From assembly GCF_900110995.1 (NCBI RefSeq), contig NZ_FOJF01000002.1, positions 434,001 through 498,000 on the forward strand: a stretch of 64,000 nucleotides of DNA, read 5' to 3'. The notes below the pieces were generated by a model. It saw only the letters and a program-made list of their open reading frames with translations. It was not told the origin of the DNA and did no database searches. Below are positions 17,248 to 24,751 of the stretch, piece by piece; position 1 is the first letter of the stretch; each line of letters begins with the position of its first letter. Both the position numbers and the translations under genes were made by a program. This DNA is from Chitinophaga sp. YR573 (GTDB lineage: Bacteria; Bacteroidota; Bacteroidia; Chitinophagales; Chitinophagaceae).

Positions 17248-17841
17248 TTACTTCCAGTTTTTTTGAAGACACGCTCTGAGATTTACCTTCGTACGATGAA
17301 TAATTACCCAGAAATTAGCCGGAGTAACATTTAGTTCGTCGCATATGGTTTTAGTAGATTCATCATCCATATGTTTCATTGTAAATACGGATAACCATAA
17401 TGTGGGCAATTTCTGCATACACATTTGCAGGAAGCGAATAAATTCTTTGTTAAGGATCGGGTCCTCGTGTTCTATACCAAATGATTTAGGTCTGTATGCA
17501 ACATTCCAGTGTCCATCTTCCTGATCAAAGAAATCATGTTGTTCAAACTCGGCATCCTCTACCTCTTTCCTTTTATTAAGACCAGACGATTTTTTCCGGT
17601 AAACGTCTATGATCTTATTTTTTAATATAGCAGTAAGCCAGGTACTTTCAGAACTTCTTCCTTCGAATTTGCTGATGCCCTGTAATGCTGCCAGAAAGGT
17701 TTCCTGTACGAGATCCCGGGATTGTTCTTCATCGTTGGTCCTGCTGAATGCATAAGCATACAGGTAGTCTGCGTATTTATTTACCCATTGCTGTGGCTCC
17801 AGCAGGTTGTTAACAGTCTTGATATCGTTGTTGACTTGCAT
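17248..17841 (-). CDS. ECF RNA polymerase sigma factor (TIGR02943 / Sig70_famx1-like)
   Basis: 197 residues. Sigma region 2 is WVNKYADYLYAYAFSRTNDEEQ, then SRDLVQETFLAALQGISKFEG and STWLTAILKNKIIDVYRKK. The linker contains EDGHWNVAYRPKSFG, and region 4 is LPTLWLSVFTMKHMDDESTKTI followed by CDELNVTPANFWVIIHRTKV with a final NWK. The GHW...P linker and the ending LHRTK...NW match what I recall of the TIGR02943 group. The start at 17841 is supported by a promoter whose -10 lies at 17862-17868; the upstream in-frame ATG at 17880 would lie before that promoter. Head of the eight-gene operon, followed by its anti-sigma factor. It probably transcribes its own operon and the divergent lipoprotein. 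Confidence 0.9.
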   Translation of the reverse strand: MQVNNDIKTVNNLLEPQQWVNKYADYLYAYAFSRTNDEEQSRDLVQETFLAALQGISKFEGRSSESTWLTAILKNKIIDVYRKKSSGLNKRKEVEDAEFEQHDFFDQEDGHWNVAYRPKSFGIEHEDPILNKEFIRFLQMCMQKLPTLWLSVFTMKHMDDESTKTICDELNVTPANFWVIIHRTKVNLRACLQKNWK

Positions 17842-17861
17842 GTTTGATTTCAAATTAATGC

Positions 17862-17890
17862 TTAGTCGGTTCACCCGCACAATCCTTACA
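17862..17890 (-). promoter_or_regulatory. ECF-type autoregulatory promoter of the sigma operon
   Basis: TGTAAGG (17890-17884) - 15 bases - CGACTAA (17868-17862) on the minus strand, with the transcription start expected near 17856 and the sigma ATG at 17841. It is one of three copies with identical 15-base spacing, the other two facing the divergent lipoprotein and the YHS genes. Confidence 0.75.
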
Positions 17891-17922
17891 AACTTTTTTT
17901 TATTTTTTTATAGCCCTTACTC

Positions 17923-17951
17923 TGTAAGGTTTTTAATCAGCGTCCGACCAA
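17923..17951 (+). promoter_or_regulatory. ECF-type promoter of the spondin-domain lipoprotein
   Basis: TGTAAGG (17923-17929) - 15 bases - CGACCAA (17945-17951) on the plus strand, about 60 bases before the lipoprotein ATG. It mirrors the sigma-operon promoter 33 bases away, so both divergent units should be switched on by the same sigma factor. Confidence 0.72.
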
Positions 17952-18010
17952 AGGTTTGTCTGCTATTGCAGGAACTCATTCATCATTATAAAATACAAAA
18001 AAATTAGCGT

Positions 18011-19312
18011 ATGAATTTCAGTAGAAGAAATCTTTTATGGTTAACCGCAGTGGTTTTGCCTTTGGCTTTTACCGCTTGTAAGAAGGATAAAAATGATACC
18101 CCGGTTTCGGAAAGCGCTACCATTACTGTAGAAAATGTCCTGAACTCCCAACCACTGGTAGAATCCGGTACTTTCAAAGGTACGGGTACTCCTCCTGTGA
18201 TCCTGCCTGGTCAATCAGTTTCTATTCAGTTTTCAGCCGCAAAAGGAGAGGCCATCTCCTTTGCAACTATGTATGGCTGGTCCAACGACCTGTTCTTTGC
18301 ACCTGCTAACCCTGGTATCCTGGTGTATGATGCAACAGGCAATCCAATTGAAGGAGATGTTTCTTCCCAGGTAAAACTGTGGGATAACGGAACAAGAATC
18401 AACCAGGTACCCGGTGCTACGGTAAATCACCCCGGAGTGGCTGATAACCAGAATATTGTAGAGGTAAATGGTACAGATGCACAAGGTAATACTTATCTGC
18501 CCGCTTCTTCCCTGGTAAAGGCTACTTTGAAATATAACGGTAATTCCGCTTTCACACTTACCCTGGAAAATACTTCAGGTGGTACTGCTAATGAAACGCC
18601 GTTAAGTCCGGGTGTATGGTCTGTATCTTATATAGTAGGTGGTCAGTTATTGAATGCAGCCCCATTATATACCGCTGGTAAACCTACTGCAAACGGACTG
18701 ACAGGCATTGCTGAATCTGGTGATAATACTGTGCTGAGTGCTTATATAAGTAGCATTACAGGCATTTTTACGCCATTATCTCCAATACTGGTAGTGGTAT
18801 ATAACGGCATAGATAACCCCATCTATAAAACAGGTGAGACCGACAGGGGCGAAGGTTTAAAATTAATTGCACAGCAGGGTAATGCGGATGTACTGGCGGC
18901 AGCTTTGAAGACTAAAGCCGGTGTAAAAGCGGTGTATGTGCTGGCGGCAGCTACCAGTAAGGTATTATTGCCTGTTATCAATGGAGCGGCAGGTAGCAGT
19001 GTCTCTCAGGCGATTACAGTAACACAGGGAGACCGTATTGCTATTGCTACTATGTATGGATTCTCGAACGACTGGTTCTTTGCTTCTTCCGGCAATGGCG
19101 TTGATGCTACTCAGAAAGGAGATATTTCAACCAGTATAGCATTATATGATGATGGGACCGCTATCAGTCAGTTCCCGGGTGCTGGCATTACTCAGTTTAA
19201 CCTGGCTGGAACACCGCTTGCTGAAAGCAAAGCCATAGCGGCAGTACCTAATCCCAATGAGTTTACCACTTTGCCAGCTATACAGAATTTTATTCGTGTA
19301 ACGATTAAATAG
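18011..19312 (+). CDS. Lipoprotein with two spondin-N-like domains
   Basis: 433 residues. Lipoprotein signal ends in AFTAC (Cys ~22), followed by KKDKN. Two related beta-rich domains follow. The first (~35-215) contains GEAISFATMYGWSNDLFFAP and the second (~315-433) contains GDRIAIATMYGFSNDWFFAS; both include a SVSIQF/SSVSQAI strand and a late GTRINQFPGA-like turn. This is the Spond_N-like fold seen in bacterial spondin domain-containing proteins, whose role is not settled (adhesion or surface exposure has been suggested for eukaryotic relatives). It diverges from the ECF operon and has a matching ECF promoter, so it is probably part of the same stress regulon. A hairpin follows the stop. Confidence 0.8.
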   Translation: MNFSRRNLLWLTAVVLPLAFTACKKDKNDTPVSESATITVENVLNSQPLVESGTFKGTGTPPVILPGQSVSIQFSAAKGEAISFATMYGWSNDLFFAPANPGILVYDATGNPIEGDVSSQVKLWDNGTRINQVPGATVNHPGVADNQNIVEVNGTDAQGNTYLPASSLVKATLKYNGNSAFTLTLENTSGGTANETPLSPGVWSVSYIVGGQLLNAAPLYTAGKPTANGLTGIAESGDNTVLSAYISSITGIFTPLSPILVVVYNGIDNPIYKTGETDRGEGLKLIAQQGNADVLAAALKTKAGVKAVYVLAAATSKVLLPVINGAAGSSVSQAITVTQGDRIAIATMYGFSNDWFFASSGNGVDATQKGDISTSIALYDDGTAISQFPGAGITQFNLAGTPLAESKAIAAVPNPNEFTTLPAIQNFIRVTIK

Positions 19313-19322
19313 CTGATTTAAC

Positions 19323-19357
19323 TCAATAGGTAGACCCTTACAGGGTTTACCTATTGA
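19323..19357 (+). terminator. Hairpin after the spondin lipoprotein gene
   Basis: TCAATAGGTAGACCCT / AGGGTTTACCTATTGA, 16 pairs with one G-U, loop of 3. No T-tract follows, so it is an mRNA-end hairpin or weak terminator. Confidence 0.6.
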
Positions 19358-19424
19358 ATATTTGATTAGTAAATATTAATATGTATGTTTATAGTCTTAT
19401 TGTACTGAGCTGAATTAATTTATT

Positions 19425-20351
19425 ATGAGTTTTGCCTACGAACAGGATACCTCTGTTTCTTTTTTTACTAATTGCTATGAAAACGATTGGGAACGGGTGC
19501 TGATAGAGAATCGCTTAGAGACGATGATTAAGCGCTGTAATTATGATTTCTTAGAAAGAGTACTGATCATAAATAATGTGAAGGATAGAACTAAAGTAGA
19601 GCAATACGCTATCGAAGCTGTAAGCAAAAATATTATAGATGCGTATTACTTTAGTGAAGATTACAGTGAGAGAATCCTGTCTGCATTTTCTATAGAACGG
19701 GATAGTTTCTTTTTAGATTTTTATGATGGATACTGGTACAGCATGGGCCCTCTGAGTGCTGTTTATTTCTGTAAAGGGAAATACCTGTTATACTTTACCT
19801 GCGATTGTATCATGGAGCCTAAGGCTACCTCATCAGAGTGGATAGCCGAATCAATAACTGCATTAGAAAAAGATCATTCGATATTTGTAGCGAATCCTTT
19901 CTGGAATGATAATATAGTAGAATCCAGGCATGATAAATTTAAAGAAGAGAATAATTTTATCCATGTCTCTTCTTTTTCTGATCAGTGTTTTATGGTAGAG
20001 AACAGTCGCCTGAGGGGAGATATTTATAATACCTATCATTACGCTTCTGAAAAATATCCTATCTATGCGGGTAACCTGTTTGAGAAGCGTGTGTACAGTT
20101 ATATGTGCAACAATGAGTTTACCAGGATTACAAGAAATGATGTTTACTATATTCATGAGCGTTTATTAAACCATGATATAGAAGGGAAGCAACAAAGTAT
20201 AGATCTCTTAAAAGAGTTTAAAAAGATCGCCTCTGTCTGCTCAAGGAAATTAAGAAAGTTTGTGTATAAGAAATTTTTAGGGCATCAGAATGTAGATTAT
20301 AGTAATGCTAAAAACGGTCGTCTTGATTTCCGGATCAATGTAAAGCAGTAA
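19425..20351 (+). CDS. Glycosyltransferase-like protein (GT-A fold suspected)
   Basis: 308 residues, no signal peptide, low GC, no clear partner genes. The start (SVSFFTNCYENDWERVL), the segment LERVLIINNVKDRTKVEQYA and GKYLLYFTCDCIMEPKATSSEW (a DxD-like DCI in the usual position, ~125-131) with IFVANPFWND resemble family-2-type nucleotide-sugar transferases. The C-terminal 60 residues are basic (KEFKKIASVCSRKLRKFVYKKFLG), suggesting membrane association. I could not match it to a named family. The gene stands alone between a hairpin and a convergent phosphoesterase gene. The GT assignment is inference from pattern only. Confidence 0.55.
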   Translation: MSFAYEQDTSVSFFTNCYENDWERVLIENRLETMIKRCNYDFLERVLIINNVKDRTKVEQYAIEAVSKNIIDAYYFSEDYSERILSAFSIERDSFFLDFYDGYWYSMGPLSAVYFCKGKYLLYFTCDCIMEPKATSSEWIAESITALEKDHSIFVANPFWNDNIVESRHDKFKEENNFIHVSSFSDQCFMVENSRLRGDIYNTYHYASEKYPIYAGNLFEKRVYSYMCNNEFTRITRNDVYYIHERLLNHDIEGKQQSIDLLKEFKKIASVCSRKLRKFVYKKFLGHQNVDYSNAKNGRLDFRINVKQ

Positions 20352-20353
20352 TT

Positions 20354-21442
20354 TTATTTTAATGCAGAAGAGGTATCTAACAGATGTTCCAGTGGACATT
20401 CTTCGAGAATAACCCGTGATGCATCTTTCCATTTAATCAATCTTATTTTCCCACCTTCCATTTCTATTCCCGTAATATCACCATCACTAAAACAACAACA
20501 ACCGCTATTGAAATATGTATTCTTGGAATAATCTAATCTTGATGATGTATCTCCACTAAAATTCCCTGCTTCCAGCAGGGCCTCTATCTTTTGGATCTCT
20601 TCTTTATTCCCGCCTTTTTTCGCAGTCGACAGGTTCATGTACAACTGCTCTAAATGAGTAAGCGAGTTAAATACAGGTTGATGAGTATGACCGGTAATCA
20701 GGGCAAGGTTTGATTGCTGGGCCGTCCAGTTATACATGATAGTATTGTGTTCAGATTTTAGCTGGTTATCGTATGCAGGCGTATTAGGATTAATACGGAG
20801 ATAAGATTGGAACGGTCCCCATATAACGGATACAAACCATTTGCTGAACAAGTTACCATCACTTTGCAGGTCGCCTTGATGGCCGTGTGTAAGAAACACA
20901 TAAAATGGTGTCTTACGAAGCGTCATCTTAAAAATTACGCCTTCATATATTTTAATTCTTTGTCCGTATACCTTCTCCAGAGTTAAACCTGCTAATGGGG
21001 CATTAGCCCAATATAAATCATGGTTACCGAATACTTTGATAAAAGCATTTCGTTTGAGAAATAATTTTTCTGCTTCAAAAGTAGCAGTGTTACATTTCAG
21101 TACATCATCCAGTTTATTCTTCCAGAGTTCTTCACTATCCCCTAAATTACAATAGAGGTATTCTTCTTTATTATAATAATCCAAAGCAGCCAGATAATTT
21201 TTCTCAGAAAGTGCAAAATCATCTCTGTAATCACGTATGCCTTTATGCTGATCTGAAAAGATGATCACTTTGGAAGAGGGGGTAAAATTGAGCTTTATTC
21301 CTTTTTTGCCTGGTCTGTTCTGAATATTACTGAATAGCGTTGATAATGCTTTATGTACCCGCACCTGATCAGGTCTGGAAGCATATTTATTGGCCATCCG
21401 GATGATGGGAGCGCTAAAGATTTTTTGCAACAATTTACGCAT
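20354..21442 (-). CDS. Calcineurin-like metallophosphoesterase
   Basis: 362 residues. Metal-binding motifs of the calcineurin-like fold are in order: IIFSDQHKG (D-x-H variant DQH), CNLGDSEELW (GD), VFGNHDLYW (GNHD), FLTHGHQGDL (H) and LITGHTHQPVF (GHTH). Likely hydrolyses a phosphomonoester or diester; similar Bacteroidota proteins are annotated only as metallophosphoesterases. ATG 21442 is chosen because it begins MRKLLQKIF and a TATCTTTA box lies just upstream (21450-21457). An alternative ATG at 21472 would overlap a half-copy of the TetR operator. The gene is divergent from tetR and convergent with the glycosyltransferase-like gene (3 bases apart). Confidence 0.88.
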   Translation of the reverse strand: MRKLLQKIFSAPIIRMANKYASRPDQVRVHKALSTLFSNIQNRPGKKGIKLNFTPSSKVIIFSDQHKGIRDYRDDFALSEKNYLAALDYYNKEEYLYCNLGDSEELWKNKLDDVLKCNTATFEAEKLFLKRNAFIKVFGNHDLYWANAPLAGLTLEKVYGQRIKIYEGVIFKMTLRKTPFYVFLTHGHQGDLQSDGNLFSKWFVSVIWGPFQSYLRINPNTPAYDNQLKSEHNTIMYNWTAQQSNLALITGHTHQPVFNSLTHLEQLYMNLSTAKKGGNKEEIQKIEALLEAGNFSGDTSSRLDYSKNTYFNSGCCCFSDGDITGIEMEGGKIRLIKWKDASRVILEECPLEHLLDTSSALK

Positions 21443-21465
21443 ACGGAAATAAAGATAAATCAAAT

Positions 21466-21481
21466 GTCTCATTTTTGGGAA
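21466..21481. promoter_or_regulatory. Degenerate copy of the TetR operator
   Basis: GTCTCATTTTTGGGAA: the left arm GTCTC and spacer match the perfect palindrome at 22079-22094, the right arm matches 3 of 5. It lies between the divergent phosphoesterase and tetR genes, where an autoregulatory operator would be expected. Confidence 0.45.
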
Positions 21482-21488
21482 ATTTACT

Positions 21489-21496
21489 TAGATTTG
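21489..21496 (+). promoter_or_regulatory. -7 box TAGATTTG of the tetR gene
   Basis: Exact TAnnTTTG match ending 6 bases before the ATG at 21503, implying a leaderless or nearly leaderless transcript. No convincing -33 element. Confidence 0.5.
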
Positions 21497-21502
21497 TAAT
21501 TC

Positions 21503-22060
21503 ATGTTAGAGGATACTAAGCAAAATATCATCAATGCTGCCATCTTCATCTTTAATGAAGATTTATCTGCACCACTGGAAAAGGTGGCAGATCAGGCAAC
21601 GGTGACGCGCAGAACGCTTCACCGGTATTTCAGCAACAGGGAAGAGCTGCTGACAGCCTGTAATGAGGAAATGCAGAAGAGCTGTGGTCAGGCGATGAAA
21701 GCAGCAGAACAGCGTTCTGATGATCCATTGGTACAACTGGAGCATTTACTGTATGCCGCTATTGATTGCGGTGTTAAATATGCCTTTTTGCATAAGCTGC
21801 ATCATATGCACGGGCATCAGCATGTACATAAGGATAAAGACTGCGCCAAATACGACAAGACATTTGGTAAGATTCAGCACATCATAGAAAAATTAAAGGA
21901 TAAAGGAGTTATCAGTAAACTGATTACAGTAGAATGGATCTCTGTATTCTTTCCGGGTATAGTAACGGCTACTATTAATTCACATGCTTCAGGTAATATG
22001 GATAATGAGAACCTTAAGAAATTTGCATGGTTCTCTTTTAGTAAAGGAATAGGAGTGTAA
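21503..22060 (+). CDS. TetR-family transcriptional repressor
   Basis: 185 residues. The N-terminal helix-turn-helix (NIINAAIFIFNEDLSAPLEKVA, then QATVTRRTLHRYFSNREEL) is canonical TetR; the C-terminal ligand domain is His-rich (KLHHMHGHQHVHKDKDC), which could bind a metal or simply be a surface loop. Probably represses itself and the flavoprotein/hydrolase pair downstream: a perfect palindrome lies between its stop and the next start, and a degenerate copy lies before its own start. The ligand is unknown. Confidence 0.9.
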   Translation: MLEDTKQNIINAAIFIFNEDLSAPLEKVADQATVTRRTLHRYFSNREELLTACNEEMQKSCGQAMKAAEQRSDDPLVQLEHLLYAAIDCGVKYAFLHKLHHMHGHQHVHKDKDCAKYDKTFGKIQHIIEKLKDKGVISKLITVEWISVFFPGIVTATINSHASGNMDNENLKKFAWFSFSKGIGV

Positions 22061-22078
22061 AATTTTTTGTATATACAT

Positions 22079-22094
22079 GTCTCATTTGTGAGAC
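22079..22094. promoter_or_regulatory. Palindromic operator GTCTC-N6-GAGAC before the flavoprotein gene
   Basis: GTCTCATTTGTGAGAC has perfect 5-bp arms and a 6-base spacer, 15 bases before the ATG at 22109. A partial copy lies upstream of tetR. The size suits a TetR dimer. Binding by the neighbouring TetR is inferred from position. Confidence 0.65.
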
Positions 22095-22108
22095 TTAATT
22101 AAAATAAT

Positions 22109-22978
22109 ATGAAAGATATAGTTATTATCGGTGGCAGTTATGCAGGTCTAGCTGCTGCAATGTCTATGGGCCGTGCCTTACGTAATGTACTGATTATTGA
22201 TAGCGGAAATCCCTGTAATAAACAAACGCCTCATTCTCATAACTTCCTTACCCAGGATGGTCAAACGCCGGCACACATCAGGGAAACAGCATTAAGCCAG
22301 GTATTGGCATATCCTACTGTTAAACTTATAAATGATACAGCAACGGATGTTGCAGGATCTGATAATCAATTTGTAGTTACCACATTATCAGGGACTGTCA
22401 TACATGGAAGGAAGATCCTGTTTGCAACAGGTATTAAGGATATTATGCCAGCTATTGAAGGGTTTTCTGCCTGCTGGGGAATATCTGTGATCCATTGCCC
22501 GTATTGCCATGGATACGAGTATAGAGGTCAGGATACAGGGATCTTCCTGAATGGAGAGATGGCTGTAGAATTTGCAGCTCTCATCAGTAACTGGACGGAT
22601 AAACTCACTGTTTTTACAAATGGGAAATCTACCATTCCTGCGGGATCAATAAAGGCAGCTATAGTAGAAAAGGAGATTGCACGTGTTCATCATACAAACG
22701 GCCGAATGGAATACCTGGTGTTTACAGATGGCAGCACTCAACCACTGAATGCGTTGTATGCAAAACTGCCTTTTGTACAGCATACTACGATTCCCGCAGC
22801 GTTGGGATGTAAAATGACGGAGCAGGGTTATATAGAGGTCAATGAATTTAAGAAGACCAGTGTACCGGGTGTATTTGCCGCCGGTGATAATACAACACCT
22901 ATGAGGGCTGTAGCGGGCGCTGTTGGCGCCGGCACTTTAGTTGGGGCCGTCATCGTGAGGGAGTTACTGGGGATGTAG
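22109..22978 (+). CDS. Thioredoxin-reductase-like NAD(P)/FAD-dependent oxidoreductase
   Basis: 289 residues. FAD-binding Rossmann motif IVIIGGSYAGLAAAMSMGRAL (residues 4-24), the redox-active pair in HCPYCHGYEYRGQ (C-x2-C, ~129-132), and the C-terminal FAD motif KTSVPGVFAAGDNTTPMRAVAGA. NADPH-motif region is shortened and without a clear GxGxxA, as in small TrxR-like proteins that reduce small disulfides or act as oxidases. No thioredoxin gene is nearby. It is preceded by the palindromic operator and followed after 12 bases by an alpha/beta hydrolase, so a TetR-controlled detoxification pair is likely. Confidence 0.9.
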   Translation: MKDIVIIGGSYAGLAAAMSMGRALRNVLIIDSGNPCNKQTPHSHNFLTQDGQTPAHIRETALSQVLAYPTVKLINDTATDVAGSDNQFVVTTLSGTVIHGRKILFATGIKDIMPAIEGFSACWGISVIHCPYCHGYEYRGQDTGIFLNGEMAVEFAALISNWTDKLTVFTNGKSTIPAGSIKAAIVEKEIARVHHTNGRMEYLVFTDGSTQPLNALYAKLPFVQHTTIPAALGCKMTEQGYIEVNEFKKTSVPGVFAAGDNTTPMRAVAGAVGAGTLVGAVIVRELLGM

Positions 22979-22990
22979 TATATTTGTGAT

Positions 22991-23803
22991 ATGATCTACA
23001 AACTCTTCAAAATGCCATTTGTCGGCTCCTTTATGGTAAAATGGAGAAGCCCGTTAACAGATACTGAACGCCTGGAATGGCAGCCTGTTTCTGCTAAAAG
23101 TAAATCAGGTGGTATGATACAGGGGCTCTTTGCAAAAGCTAAAACAGAGGATGTAAAAGCTACTATTGTATTGGGGCATCCGATGGGGAAAGAAGCCAAA
23201 GCTTATTTTCTTAAAAATGGTTATGCTGAGTTTTTACGGAATAATGGCTTTAATACACTGGTGTTTGATTTCAATGGTTTTGGAGAGAGTACGAACGGGA
23301 GTTTTTCTTATTTTGAGGATGTACTGGCAATTGCCGCTGAAGCGAAGAAGATCACGCCTTTATTGCCTATGGGCTATCATGGTGTATCTCTTGGGGCGCA
23401 ATGGGCTATCATATCATTTACAGATGCCTCACATCCTTTTACATTTGCGATAGTGGAAAGTCCTTCTGCTACTACAGAAGAGTTCTGGATTAAATATCCT
23501 GCTGCGTATAAAACATTGAAAGTCCTGAATTTCCTTTTACCCCGGTATGCAAAGAAAATCCGACCTGTTGAAAGAATAAAGGAAGTAAAGAATCTGCAAT
23601 CTATGTTATTGATTTATTCTTATGCAGATGAATGGACACCTGTTGAAATGGGAGAGAGATTAAAAGCGAATAGCGCTGTACCCACTGAATTGTGGACAGT
23701 GAATGATGCCGGACATACGCTGATTATGAAATCTGATGAGCAGGAAGCCTATAAGCAGAAGATCCTGGAATATTTTAATACGGCGATCCTTTTTGGGAAA
23801 TAA
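22991..23803 (+). CDS. Alpha/beta hydrolase
   Basis: 270 residues, cytoplasmic. Nucleophile elbow GYHGVSLGAQWA (G-x-S-x-G, Ser ~138), a likely acid Asp in LIYSYADEWTPVEMG, and the catalytic His in VNDAGHTLIM. The segment TIVLGHPMGKEAKAYFLKNGYA shows the oxyanion-hole strand. Similar proteins are assigned as serine aminopeptidase- or dienelactone-hydrolase-like; no substrate can be given. The gene follows the flavoprotein by 12 bases and is probably in the same TetR-regulated operon. Confidence 0.87.
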   Translation: MIYKLFKMPFVGSFMVKWRSPLTDTERLEWQPVSAKSKSGGMIQGLFAKAKTEDVKATIVLGHPMGKEAKAYFLKNGYAEFLRNNGFNTLVFDFNGFGESTNGSFSYFEDVLAIAAEAKKITPLLPMGYHGVSLGAQWAIISFTDASHPFTFAIVESPSATTEEFWIKYPAAYKTLKVLNFLLPRYAKKIRPVERIKEVKNLQSMLLIYSYADEWTPVEMGERLKANSAVPTELWTVNDAGHTLIMKSDEQEAYKQKILEYFNTAILFGK

Positions 23804-23859
23804 GTTTTAGCAAATACTGGCTTATTGTTTGCTGCAAATCTGACTAAACTTTATGTATA

Positions 23860-24750
23860 ATGAGTTTGAGAACGATGATCCCCATTCTGCTGTTAAGTAC
23901 ATTAAACGTATTCTCCCAGCATAAAACAACCCTCACTTATAGTGATACATTGAAGATGGATGTATATAGCAACCAGGATATACAAGTGAAACAACCTTGT
24001 GTATTATTTGTATTTGGCGGAGGGTTTTTTATGGGACACCGGGATGCTGATTATTATACTGATTACTTCAATAAACTGGCCCAGCATAATTATAAAGTAA
24101 TTTCCATTGATTACAGACTTGGATTAAAGGATAATAATAAGAAGATTTCTCCGCTGAACACCAAACCTTTGAAAGATGCTATTGACCTGGCTGTAACAGA
24201 TCTCTATGATGCCACGGCTTATCTGATTAAAAACGCGGATAAACTGGGGATAGATACTTCTATGATGATGCTCTCCGGATCAAGTGCAGGAGCTATTACT
24301 GTTCTACAGGCAGACTGGGAGAAGAGAAATCATACCACTCTTACCTTACAACTACCGGAAGATTTTCAATATAAAGCCGTACTCTCTTTTGCAGGCGCTA
24401 TCTTAAGTTATAAAGGCAAACCTTCTTATAAGATCCCTCCGGCGCCTACTATGCTATTTCATGGTACCGATGATAAAGTAGTTACTTATAATAAAATAAG
24501 ACTTTTCAATAAAGGATTTTTTGGATCTAAGGCGCTGGCTAAGAAATTCAGGCAAAACAAATACCCTTATTATTTTCAAAGAGTAGAAGGGATGGGGCAC
24601 GAAGTAGCAGGTTCCCCAATGAAGGAGAACCTGGATGATATTTTGTGGTTTATTGATACATACGTTTATAAAAAGAAGCAGTATCTGATTGAAGTTGATT
24701 TCAATGATTTGCAGCGAAAGAGGACGTTTAATATGCAACCAATGCGATAA
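23860..24750 (+). CDS. Exported alpha/beta hydrolase (esterase/lipase, BD-FAE-like)
   Basis: 296 residues with a signal peptide (MSLRTMIPILLLSTLNVFSQ). Oxyanion-hole motif CVLFVFGGGFFMGHRD corresponds to HGGG-type esterases, the nucleophile is in MMLSGSSAGAITVLQ (Ser ~145), the acid in LFHGTDDKVVTY and His in VEGMGHEVAGS. Likely a periplasmic or secreted carboxylesterase acting on small acyl esters or acetylated sugars. It is a single gene, convergent with the PEP-mutase-like gene whose stop is only 1 base away. Confidence 0.85.
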   Translation: MSLRTMIPILLLSTLNVFSQHKTTLTYSDTLKMDVYSNQDIQVKQPCVLFVFGGGFFMGHRDADYYTDYFNKLAQHNYKVISIDYRLGLKDNNKKISPLNTKPLKDAIDLAVTDLYDATAYLIKNADKLGIDTSMMMLSGSSAGAITVLQADWEKRNHTTLTLQLPEDFQYKAVLSFAGAILSYKGKPSYKIPPAPTMLFHGTDDKVVTYNKIRLFNKGFFGSKALAKKFRQNKYPYYFQRVEGMGHEVAGSPMKENLDDILWFIDTYVYKKKQYLIEVDFNDLQRKRTFNMQPMR

Positions 24751-24751
24751 T

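Noticed and set aside
17842..17880. Upstream ATG for the sigma factor
   Set aside because: It lies before the predicted promoter -10 and adds non-conserved residues.
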